From Mesostigma viride (taxonomy: Eukaryota > Streptophyta > Mesostigmatophyceae > Mesostigmatales > Mesostigmataceae), in contig RPFO01000065.1 in NCBI GenBank assembly GCA_009746045.1, positions 1,647,424 to 1,711,423 of the forward strand: 64,000 nt of DNA. Reading direction: 5' to 3'. Positions 21,901-33,885 of this stretch are shown piece by piece; the stretch's first letter is position 1, and the number at the start of each line of letters is the position of its first letter. The notes beneath the pieces are model-generated. The model made no database searches. It was not told the DNA's origin and worked only from the letters and a program-made list of their open reading frames with translations. The translations under genes were made by a program, and so were the position numbers.

Positions 21901-24900
21901 GCCCTCATTCATCTGCCCTGCACCTACTCTCGGGGGGGGCCTGTGCCACATACAGCTGCTGGATCCTCAAGTCTCGTGGCAGGCCTCTACAGGCGCGTGC
22001 TTGTGTGTATGTGTGTGTGGTCACTGTAGTACAGAATTGTGTTTGTGGGCACTATAGTACAGTATTGTGTGTGTGCGGTCACTATAGTACAGTATTGTGT
22101 GTGTGGGGGGTACATACTTGGCATCGTACGAACTTGGTATCCTCTGGCAACGTGGTTGGTATCCTCAGTGGCGTGCTCCTGTTGCTGGTACTACATGCTT
22201 GTGCCTCCTCCTGACCAGCCCCTCTCTTTGCCCACTCTCCTCTTGGTCCTCTCTCTTGGCACACCCCTGTCTTCTTCGTCCGCATGCGCTTGGCAACTCC
22301 CGCGGGCCTACCCACCGCAGGTATTGCGCGCGATCGTTCTGAGCGGGCTCAAAGGGGGCAACCCCGCCAGCTGTCCGCTCATGTACAGCTGGCACGGCAA
22401 GGAGTACCTGGGCGCCGCGCATGGCCTGATGGGCATCCTCTTCACGCTGCTGCACTTCCCCTCGGCGTTTGGCGACCGGGTGCTGCAGAACGGGGGTTGG
22501 ACCGTGGGCGAGTTGATCCGCTCGTCCATCGACTACCTGTGCTCGCTCATGACGCGGCGCGGGGGCATGCCGGCCAAAGGTGGGAGCCTGAAATAGGAGG
22601 CATGAATAAGCACGCGGCATGAATATGCCGGCGTAAGGGAGGCGCGCAAGTGAGCATGGGAGGGTGCGCATGTGGTAGAGTGTAGGCAAGTATGCACCTG
22701 CCGTCCAAAGGTAGGGGCGCAAGTGTGCGGGGGTGGAGCAAGTGACCGTGATAAAAGTATGCCAGCAAGTAGTCAAGTGCCACCCAGAGGTGCGCACGCG
22801 CACCAGCCAGCATTGATGTGTGCGCGCACACACACACACATACAGGCGTCCATTGACGCCAGGGATGCGACGTGGCCCACTGTGTGTGTGCCCCTGGGTC
22901 TTCCGGACCCAACATCTGTCGCTTCTATCGCTACCAAGTTAGCGTTGCAGTGCTCAACCAAAAGAAGTTGATTTCATTCGCCGTTCGCTCCCAGCTGCCT
23001 TCATCCTGGCTGGTCTCGCGCGCTCCCCTTCACGCTCCTTTTTGCCACGGTGGCCCCCCTATGGCGCACTCCCTGTCAAATCGGGAAGTAGTTCGGTGAT
23101 TATTGTGCGGGATACCTTTGGCCCTTTGGCACAAAGGTTCCGCTCAGCATTACCTGCGATAACCACTCGCTGGTACCCTAAGCTAATGCGACGTGGCACC
23201 CGGTTGTGTCTCCTGTCTCCCTTCCCTTATTTTGGCGCCTCATGACCTGTATTTGTACTCATTAGACCCCTTCTGCGGAGTTGGGGTCAGTTGCTTAAAA
23301 CGCGGCTTAAATTTAGGCGGCCGTCCCTGCCGTACATGGGGTGACACAGCAGGTTTGGCCGCGTCTGCAAAGTTGTCTGGATGGGCCAGTCTGTCCAGTA
23401 CAGAAACAGGCAGTACAGCTGCTAGCATCTCCTTGCATGGTCTTCCTTAAATGCCTTCTCTTAATCGAATTCCCGACCTTCTCAATTTAGCTAGATCGAC
23501 CAGTGGAGTCCAACTAAAAATGAGTAAGCGTCAAGTTAGCAATTTAGTTGGGGGGTTTAGAACCCAGCGCTACTCTTCAGAAGGTGTGTCTTGTTGTTGA
23601 TCTCCTAATATTGTTGATTGTTGTTGGTATTGTTATTAATCTCCACTATCTGTGATTATTGTTGTCTGGTGATGCTTGCTGTTGCTGCCTCTCCTTCCTT
23701 CTGAATAGGCTTGCTTCTTCGTCCTTCTCTTCGATCGATGTTGGATCTTGCTTATTACTTTCGTGCCCTCTTCCCTGGCACACGGCACGCTAAGCCCCCC
23801 CATGTGTGTCCATTCCGGTGGTGCCTGCCTGTGTGCGGCATGCACCCTTGTGTGGCGCGGCTTTGCCCCCCAATCCCTCCTCCCGCAGTGGGTTCCAGCG
23901 ACGAACTCGTCCATTGGTGCCATGGCAGCACGGGGATGGTCTTCCTGCTCTGCAAGGCGTACCAGGTGCGGTCAGGCGGGCGGTCGGGGGGTCGGGCGGG
24001 AGGGAGGGAGGGAGGGAGGGAGGGAGGGAGGGAGGGAGGGAGGGAGGGAGGGAGGAGGGAGGGAGGGAGGGAGGGAGGGAGGGAGGGAGGAGGGAGGGAG
24101 GGAGGGAGGGAGGGAGGGAGGGAGGGAGGGAGGGAGGGAGGGAGGGAGGGAGGGAGGGAGGGAGGGGAGGGAGGGAGGGAGGGAGGGAGGGCGGGAGGGA
24201 GCGAGGGAGGGAGGGAGGGAGGGAGGGAGGGAGGGCGGGAGGGAGGGAGGGAGAGGGGGAGGGAGGGAGGGAGGGTGTCTTGACGAGAAAAATGGAATTC
24301 ATCCAGCTTAGGGGCTGCCTCCCCAAGAAGGGGAAGGGGGGTTGTTGCGCTTCCCATTGCAGTTCAGCTCTACCATTCTACTAGGCTTCTGGTGTATTAG
24401 CATTACAGTGTTATTGAGCAGCCACTTATTGGACCACCTGCAGGCGTCGTATGCTGGCCGACCGATGAATTGCTATGGTTGGCACCCTGCCAGCTGCCAT
24501 GGCAGCGCAAAGGTTCTGGCAGATGCTTGTGTGATGCCGGCAGCTTTGCACTTTGCTGTCCGGTCACCCTGGCCCCCCCCTCCCCATCACCACCGGTCCA
24601 CCCTTGCCGGCACCGTATCTCTTGCATGAGCTTGTGGCTGTACTGTACTGCAACGAGTGCCCGTGCGGGGCTTGGCAGGGGGGTAGGCTTCCGGTGCGCC
24701 TTGTCCCTTGTCCCAGTGCAACGTCCTCACCTGGTTTCAGCTGGGGCACGCACGTGTGCTCCTGTGCGTTCTTGTCCTTCCCTGTGTGCTCCTGTGCCCT
24801 TGTGTCTGTGCTCTTCTGCTCCTGCGCCCTCCCCCGGTGCCAGGTGCTCGGCGACGCCAAGTACCTGTCCCTGGCGCAGCGCGCGGGGGAGGACGTGTGG

Positions 24901-25691
24901 ACACGGGGGCTGCTCACCAAGCCGGGCCGCAGCCTGTGCCACGGCATCGCGGGCAATGGGTGGGTCAGGGGGACTGTGGTGGCATCGCTGGCAAGGGGTG
25001 GGTCAGGGGGGCTTTGGACGATGCGGGACAGCTTGTGATGCTGGGACACGTCACGACGGGGACAGTTGTGTGGTGCGACCAGCGTGCCCAGCAGAAATGT
25101 CTTTGGGTGACGGGCGCACGCACGTCGAGGCGGCATGGCTGTCAGGCGATGCACAGCTTGTGCTTTCCCAACGGGAGGAGAGGTGCCCATCGGTTCAGCC
25201 AGGTGTAGGGGGGTGTGGCTGCTAGGCCCTTTGGCAGCCTTGAAGTTAATGCCTTGAAATGGGTGCATTATCACAGCGACTGGGCCAAGGATCCTGCGCT
25301 TCTTAGCCTGTTCTGCCAATTGCCATGCATGCCATGCTGTTTCATGCCCACTTGGAGGCTGCTCATTCAATCAGAATTCAGGGAGGAACCCTTCATAATA
25401 TTGGTGGCCTTCTCATATGATTTTTTGTGCTCTGCTATTCCCACCTGCCACTGCAGGTATGCTCTCCTGGCGCTGTACAAGGCTACCAAACAGGAGATGT
25501 ACTTGTACCGCGCAATGCAGTTTGCGCGCGTGTGCCTTGAGCATGAAGAGCTGTGGCAGAGCGACTCGCCCTTCTCGCTGTACGAGGGGATGGCGGGTCT
25601 CACCTGCTTCTACTTGAGCCTACTGACGCCCCAGTCGGCGCTGTTCCCCGGGTTCGAGGTTCCAGAGGCGCAGGCCACCCCACAAGAGTAG
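18925..25691 (+). CDS. LANCL: LanC-like protein (LANCL family), six recognised exons, N-terminus missing
   Basis: Exons 18925-19300, 20957-21304, 22321-22579, 23889-23965, 24844-24959 and 25457-25691 join with GT-AG borders and consistent phases to 469 residues plus stop. The order of blocks follows animal LANCL1/2: YFLNALPDV, SLYTGAAGLALCFHLL, VTLFTGAAG, ELLYGRAGYLHALLF, YLGAAHGLMGILFTLLHFPS, ELVHWCHGSTGM, SLCHGIAGNG, YALLALYKATKQEMYLYRA, SPFSLYEGMAGLTCFYLSL. The zinc ligands are present: Cys in HWCHG (23918-23920) and Cys-His in LCHG (24937-24942). LANCL proteins are (alpha/alpha) barrels that use zinc to add glutathione to dehydroamino acids in damaged proteins. Exon 2 carries an Ala/Gly-rich insert. 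The upstream exon with the start codon is not found; ATG 19019 is internal to the homology. Confidence 0.88.
20561..20764. repeat. (CCCA)n array in LanC-like intron 1
   Basis: About 200 bp of pure CCCA repeat, C-rich on the coding strand, ending about 190 bp before the acceptor at 20,956. Frames through it ([15 protein letters not shown]) are artefacts. Confidence 0.95.
21404..21640. mobile_element. MITE-like 237-bp element in LanC-like intron 2
   Basis: Terminal inverted repeats of 31 bp (21404-21434 and 21610-21640) begin GTACAGTCATTC and contain CGCCTTAAGTTGGGTTCG, with one mismatch. The interior holds further direct copies of the CGCCTT(A/G)AGTTGGGT core and no coding frame. Related cores occur at about 20,370-20,390 and 25,921, so it is a small family. 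A clear target duplication is not visible. Confidence 0.7.
23998..24275. repeat. (GGGA)n array in LanC-like intron 4
   Basis: About 280 bp of GGGA repeat with a few interruptions, starting 33 bp after the 5' splice site at 23,966. It is G-rich on the coding strand and a strong G-quadruplex candidate. Confidence 0.95.
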
Positions 25692-26105
25692 TTGCCATGC
25701 TCCATAAATGCAAAAAAGCTTCTGGCAACTCTGTCAGGTTTCAAAGGCCCACGGTGCTGTTGCAAGAGTAGGGCCGCCTGACCACCATTTCTGAGTGGCG
25801 AAGCTGGTAATTGCGTGGGCAGTTCACGCCATAAAGTTACTGTGGCCTTCGTTTCTATGGCAACATCCACTTAAGGTGTGCAGGCTATTATCGACTTGTT
25901 GAGCCAATCACAGCCTAGTGACTCACGCCTTGAGTACGGTTGCCAAAGTTCGTGTTGTGATGCGAACTGTGTGGATGACCTTAGCGGCAACCATGGTTGT
26001 CCACTTGTCTGGTCTACATGGGCAGTTCCGCGGGGGATACAGCGTGGTGGGGTCCTTCTAGTGGAACGTAGCAAATGTTGTGATGCTACTGTCTCTTCTT
26101 GCCGA
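25692..26105. other. 3' flank of the LanC-like gene
   Basis: No gene. Contains one more copy of the CACGCCTTGAGT core of the 21.4-kb MITE (about 25,924), then the AT-rich edge of the retroelement cluster. Confidence 0.6.
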
Positions 26106-26853
26106 ACCAAAAGGTAATATATATATATATTATAAAAATATAATTACTTACAGCAGAGTGAAATCACTCAAACCAAAGCAAACGCCCAGCTATAAACCTA
26201 TATACAACAGAGCCATGTCAAAGCTCTATACTACGATAAGACCAATGGAAACGCCTAACGGGAGGAACCTAATAGCCCTGCTGCACCGCAAAATCAGCCC
26301 GCGTACGGCGGAGCATGATGTCAGCCATGGCCCGAGTCAGCGCCACCGACAAGCGCTGACGCCAATACGACGTCCAGGTCCGCGCCGACCATGGGGCCCG
26401 CTGGCCCTCCAGGTCCAGCCGGTCCTCCCGGAGCCGGCAACACTCCTTGAAGAAGGCGGAGGTCAGGGGCCCCATGGCCCCAAACTCCTCCAGGACAAAG
26501 GGCACCACACGCGATGGTGCCCGACGTCGCCGTAGGCCAGGAGCTTGGCCCGCTCCTCCCGGTCCGCCGTGTAACCTGCCGTGAGGGAGGCCCCAGCCAC
26601 GTGGCTAAGAGCCAAGGGCTGCGCCACCGAAACGTCAATAAGCAGATGCCGGCCACCCCCCTCAAAGTCCAGCACCACGATGTCAGGCCGGTGGTTGGGG
26701 GAATAGAAGGCAGCGCCATCCGCATCCTCGGACCGCGGATGTTCGCGTGGGGAAAAACCGACCGAAAACCGACCGAACCATGGCGAGCACCACCGTCAGG
26801 AGGACACGGTGTGCCAATACAAATACCAATTCTGATTCTGTTGGCCCCCCATG
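26106..26853 (-). mobile_element. 5'-truncated, inverted copy of the RLE-type non-LTR element
   Basis: This ~750-bp block is the reverse complement of about 30,930-31,650, including the end of the endonuclease frame (stop side near 26,269), the 3' UTR and the TATATA tail. It is nearly identical to the plus-strand copy but has a 13-bp duplication near 26,755, so it is an independent copy rather than an assembly mirror. The breakpoint with the plus-strand element lies near 26,853. Confidence 0.85.
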
Positions 26854-27120
26854 CAGGCATATATATATTTGCCGGCCCCTCGCTCCCCGACGCTCTGGCC
26901 TCCCTTCCCCCGGCCGCGGTTGGCCACCCAGCCGCCACCCCCGTCCTTGCCGCGTGGGACGGCGGCCCCCGGGCCCACGCGTTCACCTCGTGGCCGCCCT
27001 CGCACATTGTCGGCGTGGTGGGCCGCGCCACCTTTTCTTGGGCGTACTGCCCTTTGTTGCTGGACGCGGTCGGGTTGACGGCCGCCTTCCCCTCGCTCCC
27101 TAGGCCCCCGGCCTTCCTGC

Positions 27121-30100
27121 ATGGCCCTAGTTGCGCGGGTGCGGGCGACATTTCTTTCCGCCGCCCCCCCGGTGACGGCCTCGACTCTTTGGGGGTATGT
27201 CTTGGAAGGATATCACGCCGGCTGCCGGCTGCCGTGGCATCTCCCGGCCGCCCGGCAGGAAGAGCTGCTTTCCCTGGACGAGCGGGTGGGTCAGGAGGTG
27301 GTCGAGTTCGTCACGGCGGTGGCTCGAGACGCACAGGTCTCGGTGCGGGCGGCCTACCTCGCGGGCGGCGCCGACCTGGGCCTCATGTCCCCGCGGCAGC
27401 TTCGCCTCTTCTTGGACGCCCAGGCCCCGCCTCCCGGCCCGGTTGCCAGTGGGGGCTTTCTCATCACCTCCCTCAGCCTGGCGCAGGCCGCCATGCTGCG
27501 TGTGGAGTTCGGGGCCCCCATCGCGGTTCAGGGCGGCCAGGCCATCTTGGTGGACTCGGCCGGGCGCGCCCAGCCCCTAACCGCGGGGACGCCTGTTTCT
27601 GCCTTCCTCCACGACATCCTGGAGTTGGCAGGCATCCCGCACGAATGGCACCCCGCGGCTGACCAACCGGTCGGCATCCTCTCGCGCGCCCAGATTGCTG
27701 CTCTCCCGGGTTGCTGGGAGGCCGGCTGGGACCCGCCCCCCCCTCATGTCCGGTCCCTTCTGGAGGGGGACGACCCCGAGTCGGGCTCCTGTGCCATCTG
27801 CCTTGAGCCCTTCCGGCCGGGGGATGGCTTGTGTCGCCTGCCCGCGTGCGGCCACACATTCCATCAAGCGTGCATCGCGCGCAGCTTGCTCCACTCCGTG
27901 CCGCGCTGCCCGTTGTGCCGGGCTGTTGTGCCGCCCCCTGGGACTGCGCTTCCTCTCGGCCCGCCCCCGGTCTCGCTGGGTCCCCTGCCGGGTCCCCACC
28001 GGGCCCCGGGGCCAGCTGCCTCCCCGACCCCTCGGCCGCCGCCCCCGGCCTCGTTGCCGGGGCCTGGGGTGGTCGCGGGCGCGCTGGCGAGTCCCCCTGG
28101 GAGGGGCGCCGGCGTTCTCGATCCCCCTCCGCTGGGGGTCTCCCCGGTGGGCACTGCCTCCTCCGTGGCCCCGGCGGGCATGCCGGGCGCTGGTCGGGTC
28201 GTGGTGCGCGCGCCTGCCGGCCCGGCTGGGGAGACGCCGCAGGCCCCACGTCCTGCCTTTGCTGGCGCCGCTCCCCGCCACTCAGCGCCCGCCGACGGCC
28301 TTCACCGGTGTGCCGTGCTGCTTCCCACGGGGTCCCCGTGTGCTGGTGTGTTCCACAACCGTAACCTCCTCTGCCAGCACCTTCGCGCTGTGCACCCCGA
28401 TCTCGGCGCGGCGGATCTGCAGGCCATGAGCTGTTACCGGTGCCCGGAAGCTCACTGCCAGCGGGTGTACTCCATTCACGGGCGCGCTCAGCACGCGCGC
28501 GCCTGTGTTGCTCAACGGCCCCTCAACCGGCCAGCAGTCCCGGCCCCCTCCCCCCCTCCCGCCTCGGCTCCCACCGGCTCCCAGCCCCCGCCGCCCGACT
28601 ACTCGGCCAGTTGGCGTTGGCTTGACACGGTTCCCTGGGATGCATGCGCCATCAACCCGACGTCTACCCTGACCGACCTCCCCCACCGCGCGCGTAGCCT
28701 TTTCGCGCAATGTGCAATCGTTTCTCTCCGGCGCATGCACGCCGCTCCGGACGACCCGCTGGGCTTTAAACTGCACATGGTGACCCCCCGCCTGCTCCTC
28801 ACCCCTCTCGGGCGTGGTGTGCGCGGCCTCCAGGGTGCGGTTATTGCCCGTTGCCGACGCTTTCTGCAGGGGGACTGGGAGGGGCTGTTTGGCGTGCCGC
28901 CCCCGCGCACGGCCCGGCTGTCGGGGGAGGTCAACTTCGAGCGGGTGGCCGCCGACGTCATCCGCCTCGTCCGCGAGGGGCAGCTCAGCCGGGCCATGAC
29001 CCGCTTGGAAATGGCCAAGCTGGCCCCCGCCAATGCGGCTACCCTGGCGGCCTTGGAGGCTCTTCACCCTGCGGAGCCCGGATTCCAGCTGCCCGTGCCG
29101 GACCCCCTGCCGGCCCCCCTCCGGCTGGACCGCGACTGCTTCCTGGAGGTGATGCGTGCGGTCCCGCGGGCTTCCTCTACCGGGCCGTCGGGCTGGCGCT
29201 ACGAGCACTTGGAGGTCCTGGTGGGGCATGGGGGCGAGGACATTCTCTTTGACACCCTCATTGACCTGGCGGCTGGTCGCGTTCCTCCCGCTGCGCGCGA
29301 GTGGTTAGCGGGCGCTCGCCTCCTCGCTCTGCTCAAGGGTGTCTTGCCCCCCCCGAGGGCAAGGTGCGCCCGATCGCCTGCGGTGAGGTGCTCCGCAAGC
29401 TCGTGGGCAAAGTGATCTGCCGCCAAAAGGCGCCCGAGCTCCGTGCCTTTTTCTGCCCGCCCCTCGCAGCGGGTGAGACCTCGGTGGCGGCCCAGCTGGG
29501 GGTGACGACTCCAGGCGGGGCGGATATCCTCATCCATTCGGTGCAGGCCTACCTCGAGGCCCACCCCACCCACGCTGTCGTCAAGGTCGACTGCCACAAC
29601 GCGTTCAACAGTCTGTCCCGCGCCAGCATGTTTGCGGCCGTCATGGAGTCCTTCGAGGACTTGTACGCTTGGACAGCCGTGTGCTACGGCCAGCCCGGCC
29701 AACTGGTTCACATCATGGAGGACGGCACTCGCGGCGGCCTGCTGTCGCGGTCGGGCACCCAGCAAGGGGACCCCCTGGGACCCCTGTACTTTGCCGCCCC
29801 CCTCCAGGGTTGCCTCCAAGCGGTCCATGCTGCCCACCCGGCGGTCGCTATTCAGGCCTACTTGGATGATATCTACCTTCTGGGCCCTGTGCCGGACACC
29901 ACCGCGGCTCTGCTGGCACTGCAGACCGCGGTGGCCGACATCAACCTCCAGTTGACCCTGCCAAGTGCGCGGTGTACTCGCCCCAAGGTGATTGCTCCGG
30001 CTTTCCGCCCCAGCTCTTGGGCCGGGACGAGCGCCTCCATGGGTTGGATGTCCTCGGCGTTCCGGTTGGCGACCCCGCGTTTGTCATCGATGCTCTGCGG

Positions 30101-31510
30101 GCCGCCCTCGAGGCACGCACTGAGGTACTGCCCTTGATTGCGCGCCTTCATGATTCGCAGACCAAGGGTCTGCTTCTGTGGTTTTGCGCTCACCCTCGCG
30201 TCGTTCACTGGCTCCGGGGCGCTCTTCCGGCTCAGGTCCGGCTGGCCGCCGAGGGCCACGACGAACGCATCCAGTCGGCCTTGGCGCAGCTGGTCCCGGG
30301 CCCCGACCTCCCGCCACATGCTATTCGCATTGCCTCCCTGCCTGCACGGATGGGTGGCTGCGGTCTGACTCGTGCCGCCCGGCTGGCCCCAGCAGCATTT
30401 TTGGGCTCCGTCGCTCAGTCGTGGGCGGAAAGCTGCCGGCTCCTGCCCCTTTTGGCAACGGCAGCGCCTGACCTCCTGGACCCCAGCAGCCCTTTGCCCT
30501 TCGTCACCGCCATCCAGGAGGCCTATGCTGAGATCCAGCAGGCCTGTTCTCCCGTCCGTGCCGCTCAGGCGGTACAGCGCCACCTCCCTCGCGGCACTCC
30601 CTCGGTCGCCTCCGTTCAATCTCCCGCCGCATTCCCTGCTCGCGTCATCGATAAACACCAGAAAACCTACGCGGGTATTCTGCACACGGCTGATTGGATT
30701 GCTCTTTTCGCGGACCTCAACGCCCAGGGACGTGCGTGGCTGTTCTCGCTTTCCTTGCGGAGTGTGGGCTCGGCGTACCTTCGTGCTCTTCCCATGGCCC
30801 CCCCATTCGCCTTGGCTCCCAGCCACTACTCGGTGGCGCTCCGGCACCAGCTATTTGCCCCGCAGCCTCTTGTTCCGGCCGGGCGGCCTTGTGGTAGCTG
30901 TGGGCAGCCGCTGGATCCCACGGGGACTCACTACCTTGCCTGCATGGGGGGCCAACAGAATCAGAATTGGTATTTGTATTTGCACACTGTCCTCCTGACG
31001 GTGGTGCTCGCCATGATTCGGTCGGTTTTCCCCCACGCGAACATCCGGTCCGAGGATGCGGATGGCGCTGCCTTCTATTCCCCCAACCACCGGCCTGACA
31101 TCGTGGTGCTGGACTTTGAGGGGGGTGGCCGGCATCTGCTTATTGACGTTTCGGTGGCGCGGCCCTTGGCTCTTAGCCACGTGGCTGGGGCCTCCCTCAC
31201 GGCAGGTTACACGGCGGACCGGGCGGAGCGGGCCAAGCTCCTGGCCTACGGCGACGTCGGGCACCATCGTGTGGTGCCCTTTGTCCTGGAGGAGTTTGGT
31301 GCCATGGGGCCCCTGACCTCCGCCTTCTTCAAGGAGTGTTGCCGGCTCCGGGAGGACCGGCTGGACCTGGAGGGCCAGCGGGCCCCATGGTCGGCGCGGA
31401 CCTGGACGTCATATTGGCGTCAGCGCTTGTCGGTGGCGCTGACTCGGGCCATGGCTGACATCATGCTCCGCCGTACGCGGGCTGATTTTGCGGTGCAGCA
31501 GGGCTATTAG
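27121..31510 (+). CDS. RING-H2 / reverse transcriptase / restriction-like endonuclease polyprotein of a non-LTR retrotransposon
   Basis: One polyprotein is read across three frames: 27121 to about 29,350, about 29,350-29,960, and about 29,960-31,510. Order: an unrecognised ~220-residue N-terminus; RING-H2 (27790-27918, CAIC...CGHTFHQAC...CPLC, a full C3H2C3 set); Pro/Gly-rich linker; C2H2-like finger (CAGVFHNRNLLCQHLRAVH); reverse transcriptase with a GPSGWRYEHL entry motif, GTQQGDPLGP and active-site YLDD (29859-29870); CCHC-like CGSCGQPLDPTGTHYLAC; and a PD-(D/E)XK endonuclease (RPDIVVLDFE...HLLIDVSV). The last two are the R2-type arrangement for target-primed reverse transcription. The first frame change lies in a C8 run; the second is a 1-nt slip at about 29,960. 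Both could be sequencing errors or decay. A RING-H2 domain here is unexpected. Confidence 0.8.
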
Positions 31511-31660
31511 GTTCCTCCCGTTAGGCGTTTCCATTGGTCTTATCGTAGTATAGAGCTTTGACATGGCTCTGTATATAGGTTTATAGCTGGGCGTTTGCTT
31601 TGGTTTGAGTGATTTCACTCTGCTGTAAGTAATTATATTTTTTTAATATATATATATTTT
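31511..31660 (+). mobile_element. 3' UTR and tail of the RLE-type element
   Basis: A short 3' UTR of about 130 bp ends in a T-run and (TA)n. The same sequence, inverted, forms the left border of the cluster at 26,106. Confidence 0.75.
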
Positions 31661-31829
31661 GTGCATCGAATTCTGTTTCACTACAACTACAATGTCAGCC
31701 CATCAGTCAATGAATTCCAGGCGACGTGTGCTCCGGGGCTTTAGCTATGGCTGCATTCTCCGGTGGCTGGAAGAAGCGTGGGTGCAAATTATCTATGCTC
31801 CCATGCATGTTCCGGCCCACGTGCATTCA

Positions 31830-32035
31830 TTCATTAATTAAAACACGCGAACCCTTTGGGGAGTCACGGAGCACAATTTAATTAATACCTAGAGTAAAGT
31901 GCGTTAACTAATTAATTAATACTCCCAACGGAGTTATGTTCCTAATTAATTAATTAATTAATTAATTCATTATATATGCTCACGTGACGCAGTCACGTGT
32001 CTATTAATTAATTACTCTGGGTGCCAGCCTGGGTG
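31830..32035. repeat. TTAA-tail remnants of several retroelement copies
   Basis: Repeated (TTAA)n runs are interleaved with pieces of known 3' ends: GGGGAGTCACGGAGCAC (inverted, about 31,859-31,875) and ACGGAGTTATGTTCCTAATT (about 31,928). They represent at least two copies in opposite orientations, without internal sequence. Confidence 0.7.
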
Positions 32036-32740
32036 GCATATCCTGACCTGGCCCCTGGCCCCAAGGGTCACATTCCCAAAAAGGTTGGTAAACCTGCCAT
32101 GTCATTTGAACTGTTACACAGCAGTTGCTGGCCAACCTCGTTGTCCCAGCCAAGTTTGAACACTGCATTTCCTCCCTCTCTCTTGCTTGGACTGCTATGC
32201 AGAACAAGAAGAGGTGGTAGACCATTGTCCAGGCCCACACGCCAGCCCCTGTGGGCAAGCCCCCCCCGGCCGGGCCCCAGGAGGAAGGGGCGCTTTTCTT
32301 AGTAGAGCTAGTAGTTAGGATTTTCTAGACTAGCTTCGAGTTACTAGCTTAGTAGGTTATGTTTCGCGGCTTTGCTCACCCCCATCCATCACGCAAGGGA
32401 ATAAGTGTGCTACATGATCTCCCAAGGTCAGAGTCATGTTATAATTTAATTGAATTTTACTCTAGGTGCACAAGGTGTATATTCCAGCAGCTAAGGTGCG
32501 GACACGGGGTGGAAGATGATTGTGGCTAGGCAAGGTCTAAGGCATGGCGTCTCGATCAGCAGAGAGTGACTCTCTGCATGCCGGCAAAGCAATGATGGCT
32601 AACTACGTAAACACTGAAGCGTCATCTGGGGGGAACACCATCATAGGCATACAGGCTCCGTGGCATGCCCATGCGCATGACACGCAAGTACTTACTTATA
32701 CTTACTTAATTACCCTACCGACTGAGCAATCTGATCTACG
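32036..32740. other. retroelement-derived debris
   Basis: No intact gene. The segment at about 32,455-32,700 resembles the LINE-derived segment at about 49,830-50,000 (GAGAGTGACT(C/G)TCTGCAT). The piece TGGCATGCCCATGCGCATGA at about 32,660 is repeated at about 35,115. Confidence 0.5.
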
Positions 32741-33650
32741 TACGCTGATGACACGACGCTCCGGTGGAGACCCCGGAGTCCGCCCAACTCTGGCTAGATA
32801 GCTTGTCACTGGAAGTGCGGGCGGTGGGGCTTATGATCAGCAAGAAAACGGAGGTCATGGCCATCGGCTTCTCTGCTGGGACCACCTCATCCACCCTCCT
32901 CCTGCTGGACAGCAGCCCCATATCCCCCCGGCGACTCGCTTCAAGCTCCTTGGCAGCTGGCTCCCCTCCACGGCCGGCCGACGACATCAACACCCGCATT
33001 GGTAAGGCCTGGGCAGCCCTCCGCCGCCTGGACAGGTTCTGGACATGTCGCTACCTGAGTGAGCGGCGCAAGCGCATTCTGTTCAAGGCCCTTTTCCTCA
33101 GCATCCTCCTTTACGGCTGCGAGGCGTGGATCCTGGCCCAGGCGCTGAGCAATTAGCAGCTTGACGGCGCACTGTCATGCCCTTGAATACTCCGTCACAT
33201 CCTCGGCGTCCGCTACGTACCAAGAGCGCCGCACCCGGGCCGAGCGGCTACTGCGAGCTCCCTCTTGTCCCCCATACCATCCGACACGTACCGCCGCATC
33301 CTCTTTGCCGGCCATCTTGCCCGCACTGACCAGGTGAATGCCGATGTGGGCCCTGCGGGCGGGCTTAGGACGGGCCAACCAGGTAGACACCTCCTCCTGT
33401 GGCAGGGTCCCCTTGTCGAGCGTCGCAACCCACTGCCAAACTTGCGCGTGCCCCGCACCGACCGACGCGGCGCGACCCGGACAAATGTGACACAACTGCT
33501 CTGCATGCAGGGCTTCTGGGGCTATCTGCACTCCGTGCCCGCATGATAGACAAGGAGAAATGGGCTGCCGTCTTGGATAAGCACTTTCCTGAGGGGCATG
33601 CTCCTATTTTTTCCCGGCCCACGGCCCCCCCGGCCCGTTGCTAGAATGCA
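32741..33650 (+). pseudogene. LINE reverse transcriptase C-terminal fragment
   Basis: It begins with the reverse-transcriptase active site YADDTTLRW (32741 onward). After a frame change come GLMISKKTEVMAIG, DINTRIGKAWAALRRL and LSERRKRILFKALFLSILLY, then after a stop LRHILGVRYV...YRRILFAGHLART. This is the standard order after the YADD box in RTE/CR1/Jockey-like LINEs with apurinic endonuclease. The 5' part is missing and several frames are needed, so it is a dead 5'-truncated copy, distinct from the YLDD element at 27-31.5 kb. Confidence 0.8.
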
Positions 33651-33885
33651 GGGTATCCGCAGGTGGAGGTGATTGCCCCTGAGGATAGCCACTACACTAC
33701 TGGGCCTCGTCTGCCATTACAGTAGAGGACAGCTCAGATGAGGATTATATCCCCCTCTAGTGACTATATGGTTGGGGCATATGATGCAGATAATATTTGT
33801 AACTTTCGTGTAATTATTTTCTAATGAGATTAGCATAGTACTCCATACCACGCTCAACACGGTCGAGGCCCGGCGGGTCACCAAC

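Noticed and set aside
26514..27662. Upstream extension of the RING/RT polyprotein in another plus frame
   Set aside because: It overlaps the inverted 3' copy and is in a different frame from the RING region; the frame used from 27,121 is preceded by a stop at 27,078.
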